In this document: one piece after another, positions 8,738 to 17,468 of the stretch | Position numbering within the stretch: the first letter of the stretch is position 1 | How the letters are laid out: each line of letters begins with the position of its first letter | NCBI GenBank assembly: GCA_003278345.1 | Contig: QCFH01000002.1 | Coordinates: forward strand, 1-64,000 | DNA from: Prochlorococcus sp. AG-363-C02 | GTDB lineage: Bacteria > Cyanobacteriota > Cyanobacteriia > PCC-6307 > Cyanobiaceae | Direction of reading: 5' to 3' | DNA length: 64,000 bases | The notes under the pieces: model-generated | Seen by the model: only the letters and a program-made list of their open reading frames with translations | Databases searched by the model: none | What the model was told of the DNA's origin: nothing | Translations under genes and position numbers: made by a program

Positions 8738-9781
8738 ATGCTAGAAATCAATTGTAGAAAGATTGGCTTAGATCAACCCCCTTATATTATCGCTGAGTTA
8801 TCAGCTAACCATAATGGATCCATAGAAAAGGCAAAACAAACAATTCAATTAGCTAAAGATTGTGGTGCTGATGCAATTAAGTTACAAACATATACCCCTG
8901 AATCTATGACAATTGATTGTGATAAAAATGATTTTATTATCAAAGAGGGTTTATGGGAAGGATATAAACTTTTTGATCTTTACCAAAAAGCAAGTACACC
9001 TTATGATTGGCATACTGAATTATTTAAATATGCCAGGAATATAGGGATTACAATATTTTCTACTCCTTTTGATGAAAATGCAGCTGACATTCTCGAAAAA
9101 CTTGATACACCAGCTTATAAAATTGCATCTTTTGAGTTAACAGATTTACCTTTAATTGAATATGTGGCAAGGAAGGGAAAGCCAATGCTTATTTCAACAG
9201 GAATGGGGAATCTTGAAGAAATATCTGACGCAGTTAAGACGGCTGAGAATAGTGGATGCAAAGAAATCCTTTTGTTTCATTGCATAAGTAGCTATCCAAC
9301 CCCCTCTTGCGAGGCAAATATTAGATCCATTGAAACTCTCAGAGAGAAATTCAAATGTCCCATTGGACTATCAGACCATACTCTCTCGGATACGGCTGCG
9401 ATGGCTGCGGTCTCTTTAGGAGGAGTAGCTATAGAAAAGCATTTTATAATAAACCGAAAAGAGAAAGGTCCAGACAGTCAATTTTCTATCGAACCACCTG
9501 AATTAAGAGAACTTGTAAAAAATACAAAAGCATGTTGGGAAACTTTAGGGAGTGGTAGATTTGAAAGATCTTCTCTTGAATCTAAAAGCAAAGTTTTTCG
9601 AAGATCATTATATTTTGTGAAAGATATTAAAGCAGGAGAAACTATTACCAAAGAACATATAAAAAGGATAAGACCAGGGTTTGGGTTAAAGCCAAAGTAT
9701 TTTAATGATATACTCAATAAAAAGGTGTCGGTGGACGTATCTAGAGGTGATCGTGTCACATGGGATGTTATAAAGACATAA
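8738..9781 (+). CDS. pseI: pseudaminic acid synthase (PseI), NeuB family
   Basis: A 347-residue enzyme with a NeuB TIM barrel (residues about 10-265) and a C-terminal SAF/antifreeze-like domain (RRSLYFVKDIKAGETITKE onward). IIAELSANHNGS and DAIKLQTYTPESMT are NeuB-family motifs. The insert GLWEGYKLFDLYQKASTP is the PseI-type variant rather than the sialic or legionaminic synthase form. It condenses phosphoenolpyruvate with the 2,4-diamino-6-deoxy sugar to make the nine-carbon acid. I chose ATG 8738 over the in-frame TTG at 8714 because family members start close to the IxIG...PPYIIAE segment. It ends 8 bp before the end of the convergent formyltransferase gene. Confidence 0.93.
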   Translation: MLEINCRKIGLDQPPYIIAELSANHNGSIEKAKQTIQLAKDCGADAIKLQTYTPESMTIDCDKNDFIIKEGLWEGYKLFDLYQKASTPYDWHTELFKYARNIGITIFSTPFDENAADILEKLDTPAYKIASFELTDLPLIEYVARKGKPMLISTGMGNLEEISDAVKTAENSGCKEILLFHCISSYPTPSCEANIRSIETLREKFKCPIGLSDHTLSDTAAMAAVSLGGVAIEKHFIINRKEKGPDSQFSIEPPELRELVKNTKACWETLGSGRFERSSLESKSKVFRRSLYFVKDIKAGETITKEHIKRIRPGFGLKPKYFNDILNKKVSVDVSRGDRVTWDVIKT

Positions 9782-9789
9782 ATAAAAAA

Positions 9790-10467
9790 CTATTTATTTT
9801 TATTAAATAGTCTAATATTTGCATAAATCTGATTATCTTTAATTTCAGCATTTTTAAATTCAATTTTATATTCTCCGAAATTTATATAAGAACGTTCATA
9901 GTCTTCACCATCTACCATTCTTATTCTGTCATAAATTTCTCCAAGTGATAATGAGCTATCAATTTCATTATTCTCGTAAGTGAGTCTCTTAAAATAAAAA
10001 GGTTGACCTTTTTGTATTATTGGTTCGGGATTAAACTTAGAAATATCTATTATCATATCCTCTATATGTGTAGAAATCCGTGCGAAAATTTCATCTATAT
10101 TTCCTTCTAAAGAAACTTCTATAGTCTTATATATTGGTCCACCATCAAGTGTTTTACTCATTCTCAATGCACATATTGGAGATTTTTTATAGCCTTTTAA
10201 TATTAAATTTTGAATAGGTGAACCACCTCTTCCATATGGTAAAGGTGCTGTATGAAAAATTATACATTCATATCTATCATATATTTCCGAATTAACTATC
10301 CAACTCCAGTGAGGAAAAAAAATATACCTGGGATTTATCTTATCTAATATTTCAATTGTAAGTTCATCTTTATCTTTAATATAATAAATTGAAAGTTTAT
10401 TATATTCATTAGATTTGGGATGTCTTGAGAACCAATCCTTAGATGTAGCTACAACATAATTTCTCAT
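9790..10467 (-). CDS. formyltransferase family protein, second copy
   Basis: A 225-residue protein with the formyltransferase motif in the form IIFHTAPLPYGRGGSP, with His-x-x-x-Leu-Pro-x-x-x-Gly conserved, and the late element TLDGGPIYKT carrying the catalytic Asp. The Asn two residues before the His, usual in the family, is replaced by Phe-adjacent residues (IIFH rather than xNxH). Catalysis may therefore be altered, or the enzyme may belong to the variant branch found in nonulosonate clusters. Its start overlaps the stop of the PIG-L deacetylase gene by 4 bp (ATGA), so the two are translationally coupled. This pairing suggests removal of an N-acetyl group followed by N-formylation. Confidence 0.72.
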   Translation of the reverse strand: MRNYVVATSKDWFSRHPKSNEYNKLSIYYIKDKDELTIEILDKINPRYIFFPHWSWIVNSEIYDRYECIIFHTAPLPYGRGGSPIQNLILKGYKKSPICALRMSKTLDGGPIYKTIEVSLEGNIDEIFARISTHIEDMIIDISKFNPEPIIQKGQPFYFKRLTYENNEIDSSLSLGEIYDRIRMVDGEDYERSYINFGEYKIEFKNAEIKDNQIYANIRLFNKNK

Positions 10468-11150
10468 CTTTCTATCTTCCTGATTACCTCAAAAGCCTCA
10501 GCATAATTTAATCCTACTTGATTTCCCCTACATTTTGCTAAATTTTCAACCCCATTCATAGATCTCGAATGCGGAGCACTTCTTATTTCTGCAGAATATG
10601 CATTTAAGGCATTTAATTTATTATTCCAAAAACTAGTTATATCAATATATAAATTTGGATTAAATGAATTTGTAATAGATTTATGACCGAAATCAGTTGA
10701 AGATGGAACCTCAAATGTACGAATTTCATGCCAAATATCATTAGGTTCTGGTCTGAATGCAGTGAGTGTAGCCTCACAAACTATTCTGTGATCAATATTC
10801 AAATCAGCTGCACTATGTGTATAAATAATAGTTGGTTTAATTTTATGTTTAGCATACTCAATAAATTTAATAATCTTCAATAATGAAATGGAATCCATAG
10901 AATTGTCAGGGAAGCCCCCTGGAGCCAACCATTTAAAGCCTAAAGCGATAGAAGCTTCTTCAGCCGAATTTGCTCGATGATCAGCATTTATTTTTGAGGG
11001 TTTATCTCTTGCTCCTACTCCATCTGTCATAGACAAGGCGTATACTTCATCTCCATTTTTAACATGCCTAGATATTGTCCCGCCTAAACCTAATGTTTCA
11101 TCGTCAGTATGTGCAACTATAACCAACACTTTATTACTAGAGGTATGCAT
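10464..11150 (-). CDS. PIG-L/LmbE family N-deacetylase
   Basis: A 228-residue zinc-dependent deacetylase. The N-terminal AHTDDETLGLGG (about residues 13-24) is the family's His-x-Asp-Asp zinc and catalytic motif, and the later THSAADLNIDHR provides the third zinc ligand (H-x-D-H type). The family removes N-acetyl groups from GlcNAc conjugates and related amino sugars; members occur in pseudaminic/legionaminic clusters. It is the upstream gene of a coupled pair with the formyltransferase at 9790-10467. I infer that it deacetylates a nonulosonate or its precursor before reformylation. The start is ATG 11150. Confidence 0.85.
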   Translation of the reverse strand: MHTSSNKVLVIVAHTDDETLGLGGTISRHVKNGDEVYALSMTDGVGARDKPSKINADHRANSAEEASIALGFKWLAPGGFPDNSMDSISLLKIIKFIEYAKHKIKPTIIYTHSAADLNIDHRIVCEATLTAFRPEPNDIWHEIRTFEVPSSTDFGHKSITNSFNPNLYIDITSFWNNKLNALNAYSAEIRSAPHSRSMNGVENLAKCRGNQVGLNYAEAFEVIRKIER

Positions 11151-11544
11151 TTTGTCTAAAGTAATATTGATAGTTTAGACTATTCTAATTAACTAGGCAT
11201 GGTAATATTGTTATATTGAACAAAAAATTTATAAAAATATTACTTTTATCATAATAATTATAGGTAAATCAATTGAATTTTAGATAAAGCAATAAATCAA
11301 ACGGTAATCTCTGAGGAATGATTATATTTGGTAAAGAGAAAACCTAAAAAGGATTCCATCTTTATTTCTTTTTCTGATATAAATTACTAAATTTTCAATG
11401 CTTCAAACATATTCATAGATATTAATATCAATAAAAAAAGGAATTGATTAAGAAGATTTTGAATTATAAACAAAAATAATATCAAAGGCCATGTAATTAA
11501 ATTATCATGGTAAACTAAAGAAAATTAGTGCTATTTGATAAGTG
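11151..11544. other. 394-bp AT-rich intergenic region between divergent genes
   Basis: I see no coding frame, RNA or hairpin with a long stem here. It separates the leftward deacetylase operon from the rightward transferase gene and presumably carries both promoters. Confidence 0.45.
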
Positions 11545-12612
11545 ATGAGTTATAAACCAAAGAATTTTACTGGATTATTTATAATAAGCAACCCAAGAAT
11601 GCTTCTAGATACTTTAATACTTGGAAGAAAGTATAAGAGAGTGATCGTAATAATAACTTTATCTAAAGAACATACAGAAAATTCTAGAAAAGCAATTATC
11701 TCCGAGTTGAAAAATAATATTCCAGATATCAAAATAATTGATATTCATTTTGATAATCAGTGGTCCATATATAGAAAGGCAGCTATTGCAGAAGGAAAAA
11801 AGAAATTAAAACCCTTAATCAATCAAATAAATATAGAAAAATCAGATGTTTACTGCAGTCCAAACTGCTGTGCGATTTCTTTATTAATGTCATTGAAAAC
11901 AAAGATTAATATTCTTCAACATGGTGATCATGAAATATTCAATAATATGTTTCCCATAATTCGTAAATTATACACATTTTATAAATATGGAGAATTTTAT
12001 AAAGGCGCAAATGCATATTTTGGCTGTGTTAGACTAAAAAGATTTTTTAGATTGTTTATAAATTATCATTGTATTTGGGACGATTTTACTAATGATTATG
12101 AAAAAAGAGATGATCAAATTTATATATTACTTTGGCCTGAATCTAATGTATGGGATAACATCACAGACGAGCAAATTGAATTAGCCAACTCACTTTTAGA
12201 TTTATTCATCAACAAAACATCTATTAAAGATAATCAAATATTTATCAAATTCCATCCAAGGCAATTAGCTAAATTAAATCAGGAAAAAATTGATAAAGGT
12301 ATTAAAGAACTAAATATATATAAAGATAAATGTACTCACATAGCAAAGCTTAATAAGAATTTAGAATATTTACCTGTTGAAATGGTTTATTATTTACTAA
12401 ATCCAAAACATTTATATAGTATTGATTTTGGGTCTATGACATCATGGAATTTATCATGCCTGCCTAACACTACTAATTACAGTCTTCAATTTGAACTTAG
12501 CACTTATTTACTTAAATCTCTTAAGAAAAGACATTTATTTTCAAGATTAATACTCCATTTTATTGTTGACAAGCCGCCAATCAACCTTTATTTAAGAAAG
12601 AAAAGGTATTAA
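11545..12612 (+). CDS. putative sialyltransferase-fold glycosyltransferase (nonulosonate transferase candidate)
   Basis: A 355-residue protein that lacks the GT2 and GT4 signatures but shows the spaced motifs of bacterial GT-B sialyl/polysialyltransferases (GT38/GT52/GT80 group). LQHGDHE (about residues 124-130) fits the D/E-D/E-G position, IKFHPRQ (about 234-240) is the His-Pro motif that contacts CMP, and FGSMTSW (about 295-301) fits the Ser/Thr motif. LEYLPVEMVYYLL precedes the last motif, as in polysialyltransferases. With a CMP-sugar synthetase and pseI nearby, it is the best candidate to transfer CMP-nonulosonate to the cell-surface glycan. ATG 11545 is preferred over the adjoining GTG 11542. 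The family assignment is by motif order only. Confidence 0.55.
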   Translation: MSYKPKNFTGLFIISNPRMLLDTLILGRKYKRVIVIITLSKEHTENSRKAIISELKNNIPDIKIIDIHFDNQWSIYRKAAIAEGKKKLKPLINQINIEKSDVYCSPNCCAISLLMSLKTKINILQHGDHEIFNNMFPIIRKLYTFYKYGEFYKGANAYFGCVRLKRFFRLFINYHCIWDDFTNDYEKRDDQIYILLWPESNVWDNITDEQIELANSLLDLFINKTSIKDNQIFIKFHPRQLAKLNQEKIDKGIKELNIYKDKCTHIAKLNKNLEYLPVEMVYYLLNPKHLYSIDFGSMTSWNLSCLPNTTNYSLQFELSTYLLKSLKKRHLFSRLILHFIVDKPPINLYLRKKRY

Positions 12613-12919
12613 ACTAATAATAAGGATATTCTTATAAATAATTTACTTAAGTAGAAGAATTAACTAGCCAAAATTAAATTATAGATCTTTGAATCTCCTT
12701 GAAAAATTTAGTTTCCTTATTTATAAGCTAGTTTTATTAAAAAGAATAAAAAGATTTAACATTTCTAAATTATGATATAAAATATAAAAATTTTAATGCT
12801 ACTTAAGACTTAAGTAGCATTAAAATCAAATTAATTAATCTTAATGAAATAAGAAATTTTTAAACAACCTTTTTACTTGAACTCGATCAGCTGATAGAAT
12901 TTAATGAATTTAATCTATT
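12613..12919. other. 307-bp intergenic region containing a long perfect hairpin
   Basis: Apart from the 37-bp palindrome at 12790-12826, which is listed separately, the stretch is AT-rich and shows no coding frame. The ATG of the next gene follows about 95 bp after the palindrome. Confidence 0.5.
12790..12826. repeat. perfect 18-bp inverted repeat with a 1-nt centre
   Basis: The arm ATTTTAATGCTACTTAAG (12790-12807) is followed by a single A and its exact reverse complement (12809-12826). Read leftward, the stem is followed by a T-rich run (TTTTTATATTTTATATC), so it could terminate minus-strand transcripts. Read rightward, no clean T tract follows. A transcription terminator, an RNA-processing hairpin or a small mobile palindrome are all possible. 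Confidence 0.8.
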
Positions 12920-13765
12920 ATGCTAGAAAGGACTGATATTTTGCCGAGTAATTTTAATTACTTGGATTATCTAAATGAATTCGGATTAGCCGAACTAGTA
13001 GGGAATGCGACAATCCCAAAAGAGATTGAATCAAAAACAATACATCCTCCTTTATTTTCTGTTGATCAAAATAACAAAACGCCCTTTCCTGTTGAATATG
13101 ATGACTTAATTAGACTGCACTATCTTGCTTGCTCAAGAAAAGTTACGACAATACTTGAATTTGGACTTGGTAAAAGCACATCGATTCTAGGTAATGCTTT
13201 ATTTAATAATAAGAAAAGATATTATAAATACACCTCATCAAAGTTAAGAAGAGGCAACTTATATCAATGTTATTCTGTTGATAATTATCAATCCTGGATA
13301 GATGAATGCAAGAGAATCATTCCAAAAGATCTTTTAGAAAATAAGATTATTAATATAGAATTAAGCACAGTAATCACTGGTCAGTTTCAAGACAAAATAT
13401 GTACGTATTATGATCCATTACCAAATATATGCCCTGATTTTATTTACTTAGATGGGCCTGATCAGTTCTCTGCTAAAGGAGATATAAGAGGCCTGAGTAC
13501 AAAGCATCAAGACAGAATGCCCATGGCAGCTGATATTCTATCAATCGAACATTTTCTTCAGCCAGGTACATTAATTGTTGTAGATGGTCGAACAGCAAAT
13601 GCTCGATTTCTTTTAACTAACTTACAAAGGAAATGGGGATACTATCATTCTGAAGATTGGGATCAACATTTTTTTGAATTACAAGAAATACCTCTAGGTA
13701 TTTACAATAAAAATATGATTGATCATTGTCTAGGTGAAGAATATTACCAAAGACTTGGTAGATAA
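12920..13765 (+). CDS. putative class I methyltransferase-like protein
   Basis: A 281-residue protein. TTILEFGLGKSTSIL (about residues 76-90) resembles motif I of class I methyltransferases with a slightly altered glycine loop, YQCYSVDNYQSW provides an acidic strand-2 end, and CPDFIYLDGPDQ resembles strand 4 of the Methyltransf_24-like group. LQPGTLIVVDGRTAN fits strand 5. The N-terminal about 60 residues (HPPLFSVDQNNKTPFPVEY) are unlike the common families. It is monocistronic between the palindrome and the convergent neuA-like gene. Methyl transfer is inferred from fold motifs; it could also be a non-methylating Rossmann protein. Confidence 0.5.
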   Translation: MLERTDILPSNFNYLDYLNEFGLAELVGNATIPKEIESKTIHPPLFSVDQNNKTPFPVEYDDLIRLHYLACSRKVTTILEFGLGKSTSILGNALFNNKKRYYKYTSSKLRRGNLYQCYSVDNYQSWIDECKRIIPKDLLENKIINIELSTVITGQFQDKICTYYDPLPNICPDFIYLDGPDQFSAKGDIRGLSTKHQDRMPMAADILSIEHFLQPGTLIVVDGRTANARFLLTNLQRKWGYYHSEDWDQHFFELQEIPLGIYNKNMIDHCLGEEYYQRLGR

Positions 13766-13904
13766 TCAAAAATAGTGGAATAAAAATAATTCTATTAATA
13801 AATTTGATATTTAATTATTTTCTGCAAGCTAAATTATATTTATCTAGTCAATTTTATAAATTAACCTATATTTATTTCTTAATAAAATAAAAACGATTTA
13901 CAGT

Positions 13905-14630
13905 CTAGTTAAAAATTCTATTATATAAATTAGGATCTTTATAGAGCTGATAATCTAAAAAATCAAAATCCTCTTCAATATCTATTTCCTGAGTAACAGG
14001 AGTAATAAAAGGAATGCAGTAATTACCATGAATAGACTTATTATCTCGAATGAAATCTGCTGATAACAAGTCAATATAACCATTTGCTATATAAGTTGGA
14101 GGGAAACTTTGTCTAGGATTGTTTACACTATCTAAGTCTGCATTTATTAATCCAAGTTCTTTTAACCTTCCATCTTTTGTGATTTCCAAACTTTTATATG
14201 CTGATTCAGCCATTGGATGAATAGAACGAAGTGATGTTGCATTATTATTTTTTTTAAAAACTTCTATCGCCTCGTCCATAAGCAAAGGGTCTCTAAAAGG
14301 AGTCGTAGGACGGATATGTGCAATAATTTGAGGATTGTCATTATTTTCACTAAACCAATCAAGAGCATGAGCTACAAACTCATAATCAGTTGATGTATCT
14401 GTTGATATTTCTTTTGGGCGCAAGAATGGAACCATAGCACCTAAATTTATAGCAATGTTTTTATAATCCTCGGAATCAGTAGAAACATAAACTTTATCAA
14501 TCAATTGACTTTTGATACAGGCTTTAATTGACCATTCCAACAAACAATGTCCTGACAGTTTCCTTATATTTTTGTCAGGTACTCCTTTTGATCCAGACCT
14601 TGCAGGTATTATTGCGATAGTTAAAGCCAA
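13905..14630 (-). CDS. neuA: CMP-nonulosonate (acylneuraminate) cytidylyltransferase, NeuA/PseF type
   Basis: A 241-residue enzyme of typical length with the NTP-binding start IIPARSGSKGVPDKN (residues 7-21), the family signature R-x-G-S-K-G-x-x-x-K-N. It also has VYVSTDSEDY and HIRPTTPFRDP, conserved in CMP-sialic, CMP-legionaminic and CMP-pseudaminic acid synthetases. It activates the nine-carbon acid with CTP for transfer. Because the window encodes a PseI-type synthase, CMP-pseudaminic acid is the most likely product. It stands alone on the minus strand with about 300 bp of non-coding DNA upstream. Confidence 0.9.
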   Translation of the reverse strand: MALTIAIIPARSGSKGVPDKNIRKLSGHCLLEWSIKACIKSQLIDKVYVSTDSEDYKNIAINLGAMVPFLRPKEISTDTSTDYEFVAHALDWFSENNDNPQIIAHIRPTTPFRDPLLMDEAIEVFKKNNNATSLRSIHPMAESAYKSLEITKDGRLKELGLINADLDSVNNPRQSFPPTYIANGYIDLLSADFIRDNKSIHGNYCIPFITPVTQEIDIEEDFDFLDYQLYKDPNLYNRIFN

Positions 14631-14929
14631 TTGATTATCCCATTAAGACTTTGCAGTTATTTTATTATAAAACAAAAAAGTTTTTTTGCATCAAAAATAA
14701 ATATTTAAAATGAGAATTTAATAATTTCTTTTTATTGAAAGTATGATTCTTAATCCATAAAAATACATCGTAGGATTATATTAATGTCTCATAAAACTTT
14801 ATCCTATTTATCTAATTATTTTTTTAATAATAGCCTAATTATGTAAATCTTAATAACATAAATATCTTTATTAGTTAAACCACAGAAGATAATTTATTTA
14901 TATTTTATAAAAGTGCTCGTTCATTCAAG
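14631..14929. other. 299-bp AT-rich gap upstream of neuA
   Basis: No coding frame or convincing hairpin was seen. It probably holds the neuA promoter. The aminotransferase-SDR operon ends on its other side with no recognisable terminator. Confidence 0.4.
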
Positions 14930-15763
14930 TTACCAAATTGATCTTCCACCATCCATTACCAGGTTATGCCCATTCATATAGGAAGATGCTTCGGAACATA
15001 GGAATTGAATAGAAGATTTATATTCATCATTTTTCGCCATCCTGCCTAAAGGTATAAGTGAAGATAACTTAGCAACAAAATCATCAGGCTGACTTGTATA
15101 TACTCCACCAGGAGAAAGTGAATTACATCTAATATTATATCCTAACCAATAAGTAGCTAAGTATTTAGTTAATCCAATTAAACCTGATTTGACTACTGAA
15201 TAAGTTACAGGCTTAACGGGCTGATTATCATCTCTTAATCCTGATTGCTTATATATTCTCTGATCAGGTGCAATAACAGAAAGGTCAGATGCAATGTTTA
15301 AAATACATCCACCAGCCTTATTCTTAGCCATCTCATTCCCAAAAATTTTGCTACAAAGAAATGCTCCAGTTAGCCCAACTGCAATTTGTTTATCCCATTC
15401 CTGAACAGAGAAATTTTCTAACCTTGATGAACTTTTAAGGTTAGAATCTTTGTCTATCTTAGGGTTAACTGCTGCATTATTTATTAAAATATTTATTGCT
15501 ATATTCTTATTTAATAAATCTAAGTTAACATCCATTATTGATTTCTCAGAAGTAACATCCATACGATAAATAAATATAGATGAGGATGAATATTCCTTCA
15601 TAAGAGAATTCTGAACTCTTTGTAAATTAGGAAAGTCAATATCGGTTAATACGACAATTGCTCCACACTCTAATAACGCCAAAGCATGCTGGATTCCAAG
15701 CAATCCAGAAGCTCCTGTTATTAAAGCTGTCTTCCCTTTTAAATTGAAATTACTATTATTCAT
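14930..15763 (-). CDS. short-chain dehydrogenase/reductase
   Basis: A 277-residue classical SDR. It shows the cofactor loop TGASGLLG (residues 16-23), the structural NNAA motif (95-98), catalytic Ser159 in NIASDLS and the Tyr188-x-x-x-Lys192 pair in VTYSVVKSG. The C-terminus (LVMDGGRSIW) is also typical. It should oxidise or reduce a hydroxyl/keto group of a sugar or polyol with NAD(P). Its start overlaps the stop of the class III aminotransferase by 4 bp, which points to sequential redox and amination steps on one substrate. Confidence 0.85.
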   Translation of the reverse strand: MNNSNFNLKGKTALITGASGLLGIQHALALLECGAIVVLTDIDFPNLQRVQNSLMKEYSSSSIFIYRMDVTSEKSIMDVNLDLLNKNIAINILINNAAVNPKIDKDSNLKSSSRLENFSVQEWDKQIAVGLTGAFLCSKIFGNEMAKNKAGGCILNIASDLSVIAPDQRIYKQSGLRDDNQPVKPVTYSVVKSGLIGLTKYLATYWLGYNIRCNSLSPGGVYTSQPDDFVAKLSSLIPLGRMAKNDEYKSSIQFLCSEASSYMNGHNLVMDGGRSIW

Positions 15764-17142
15764 TCAATAATTTCTATAATTTCTTTAATTGAATCATTTA
15801 GTACATTAATACCTTCTAAAAGTGCTTCATCTGTAATAACAAGAGGTGGACCTAACTTTATTGATTCTCTACCAGTATGAACTACAAGTAAACCTTTCTG
15901 CATACACCTCTCAGCAACTCTACTACTAAATATTTTATCAGGTTTATGAGTATTGGGACATTTAAATAATATTGCAGCAATCAGACCTTTACCAAATACA
16001 TAACTAACCCTTTCTGGGTATTGAAATTTTATTCTTTTTAACTCATCAAACAAAATCTTTTCTTTTCTATTTGTTTCTCTAATTAAATCTCTTTCTCCAA
16101 TCTCGTCCAAAACAGCTAGTCCTGCAGCACAAACAAGTGGATTCGCTGAGTGAGTACTACTCATATTCCCAACATCTGGAAGATCCATAATTTCCTTACT
16201 TCCCAAAACTCCAGAAAGTGGGACTCCTCCTCCCATTCCTTTACCAACACATATCAAATCAGGTACAACATCATAATGCTCAAAACCAAATTTCTTCCCC
16301 GTTCTACCAAAGCCAGACTGCATTTCATCAAAAGTGAGTAATATATTATTTCTCCTGCAGATATCTGATATTGCTGAAACAAAATTCTTGGGATAAAAAA
16401 TAGCCCCCCACCCCTGAAATGTCTCAAGATTAAATCCACAGATATCATTTTCTATATTTATTCCTTTCTTCTTCAAATTTTCAATTGCACTCATTAGAAA
16501 ATCTACACTATTTTCATTATTAACAACCCATGGATATGGAAATGGTATATGGTGAATATCTTTATCTTGGTAACCTATCCATTCTTTCTGATTCAAATTT
16601 CCGCTCATCATCTGAGCACCAAGAGTCCGTCCATGCCAATTATTTTCTACACATATTATTCCCAACCGTTTCTTTCCAACTTTTTGACCATTCATTCTCA
16701 TTAATTTCAATGCTGCTTCAGTAGATTCAGTCCCCGCAGATAATAAAAATGCTTTTTCAAAAGGTTTACCTGCAAAATCAATTAACTTTTCTAAATAATT
16801 TGCACGAATCTTATTAGCATATGCATAACAACTAAAAAGAGGATTATCTAAAGTAGATTTAATTGCTTTAGATACACGACTATTTGAATGTCCAACATTT
16901 GCAACAAAAATTGTAGATGTAAAATCAATCCAACAATTGCCTGCAATATCATAAACCCTATGACCTTTTGCTTTTTCCCAGACAATTGGTAACTGACCAT
17001 GCATTGATCTTGACTCAACAACCTCAAGTCGATTAAGAATCTCCCTAGTTCCAGGTGCAGGTATCTTAGTCTTAATTAATATATTTTTAGTTTTTAAGGG
17101 TTTAACAGCCTGTGGCTCAAGGTGAAATTTGTAATTTGACAT
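15760..17142 (-). CDS. class III PLP-dependent aminotransferase
   Basis: A 460-residue enzyme of the acetylornithine/4-aminobutyrate aminotransferase family. LSAGTESTEAAL marks the phosphate-binding region, LTFDEMQSGFGRTG (Asp272-Glu273) holds the pyridine nitrogen contact, and VGKGMGGGVPLSGVLG provides Schiff-base Lys301. Because it is coupled to an SDR and sits in a surface-sugar island away from arginine genes, I infer amination of a keto or aldehyde sugar derivative rather than ornithine metabolism. It overlaps the SDR by 4 bp. The first 30 residues are longer than in ArgD. Confidence 0.85.
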   Translation of the reverse strand: MSNYKFHLEPQAVKPLKTKNILIKTKIPAPGTREILNRLEVVESRSMHGQLPIVWEKAKGHRVYDIAGNCWIDFTSTIFVANVGHSNSRVSKAIKSTLDNPLFSCYAYANKIRANYLEKLIDFAGKPFEKAFLLSAGTESTEAALKLMRMNGQKVGKKRLGIICVENNWHGRTLGAQMMSGNLNQKEWIGYQDKDIHHIPFPYPWVVNNENSVDFLMSAIENLKKKGINIENDICGFNLETFQGWGAIFYPKNFVSAISDICRRNNILLTFDEMQSGFGRTGKKFGFEHYDVVPDLICVGKGMGGGVPLSGVLGSKEIMDLPDVGNMSSTHSANPLVCAAGLAVLDEIGERDLIRETNRKEKILFDELKRIKFQYPERVSYVFGKGLIAAILFKCPNTHKPDKIFSSRVAERCMQKGLLVVHTGRESIKLGPPLVITDEALLEGINVLNDSIKEIIEIIE

Positions 17143-17468
17143 AAATATTACTTGATTTTTAATTAAATAATCTTTGGGAGATTCTCATATACTTTTTATT
17201 ATAATCACAATTATCAATTAAAACTGTAAAACATCTTCAAACTATACATTCTACATTTGACTGATCATTACATATCAATGCTGTAAATAATTTACAAATA
17301 ATAATAAAGTTCAAAACTATCGTCACTAAACTATATAAATCAAAGAGGATTATGTGGATAACAAAAAAAATCATAGTAAAGAAAAAAGAATTTATCAAGT
17401 AAAACCTTTATCAATTGTTCATTTATAACTAAGATGCTGTAAGTTTAAAACTAGGTTAATTTCTATTG
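17143..17468. other. 326-bp AT-rich divergent intergenic region
   Basis: This lies between the leftward aminotransferase-SDR pair and the rightward epimerase-SDR-VOC set. Nothing beyond presumed divergent promoters was seen. Confidence 0.4.
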
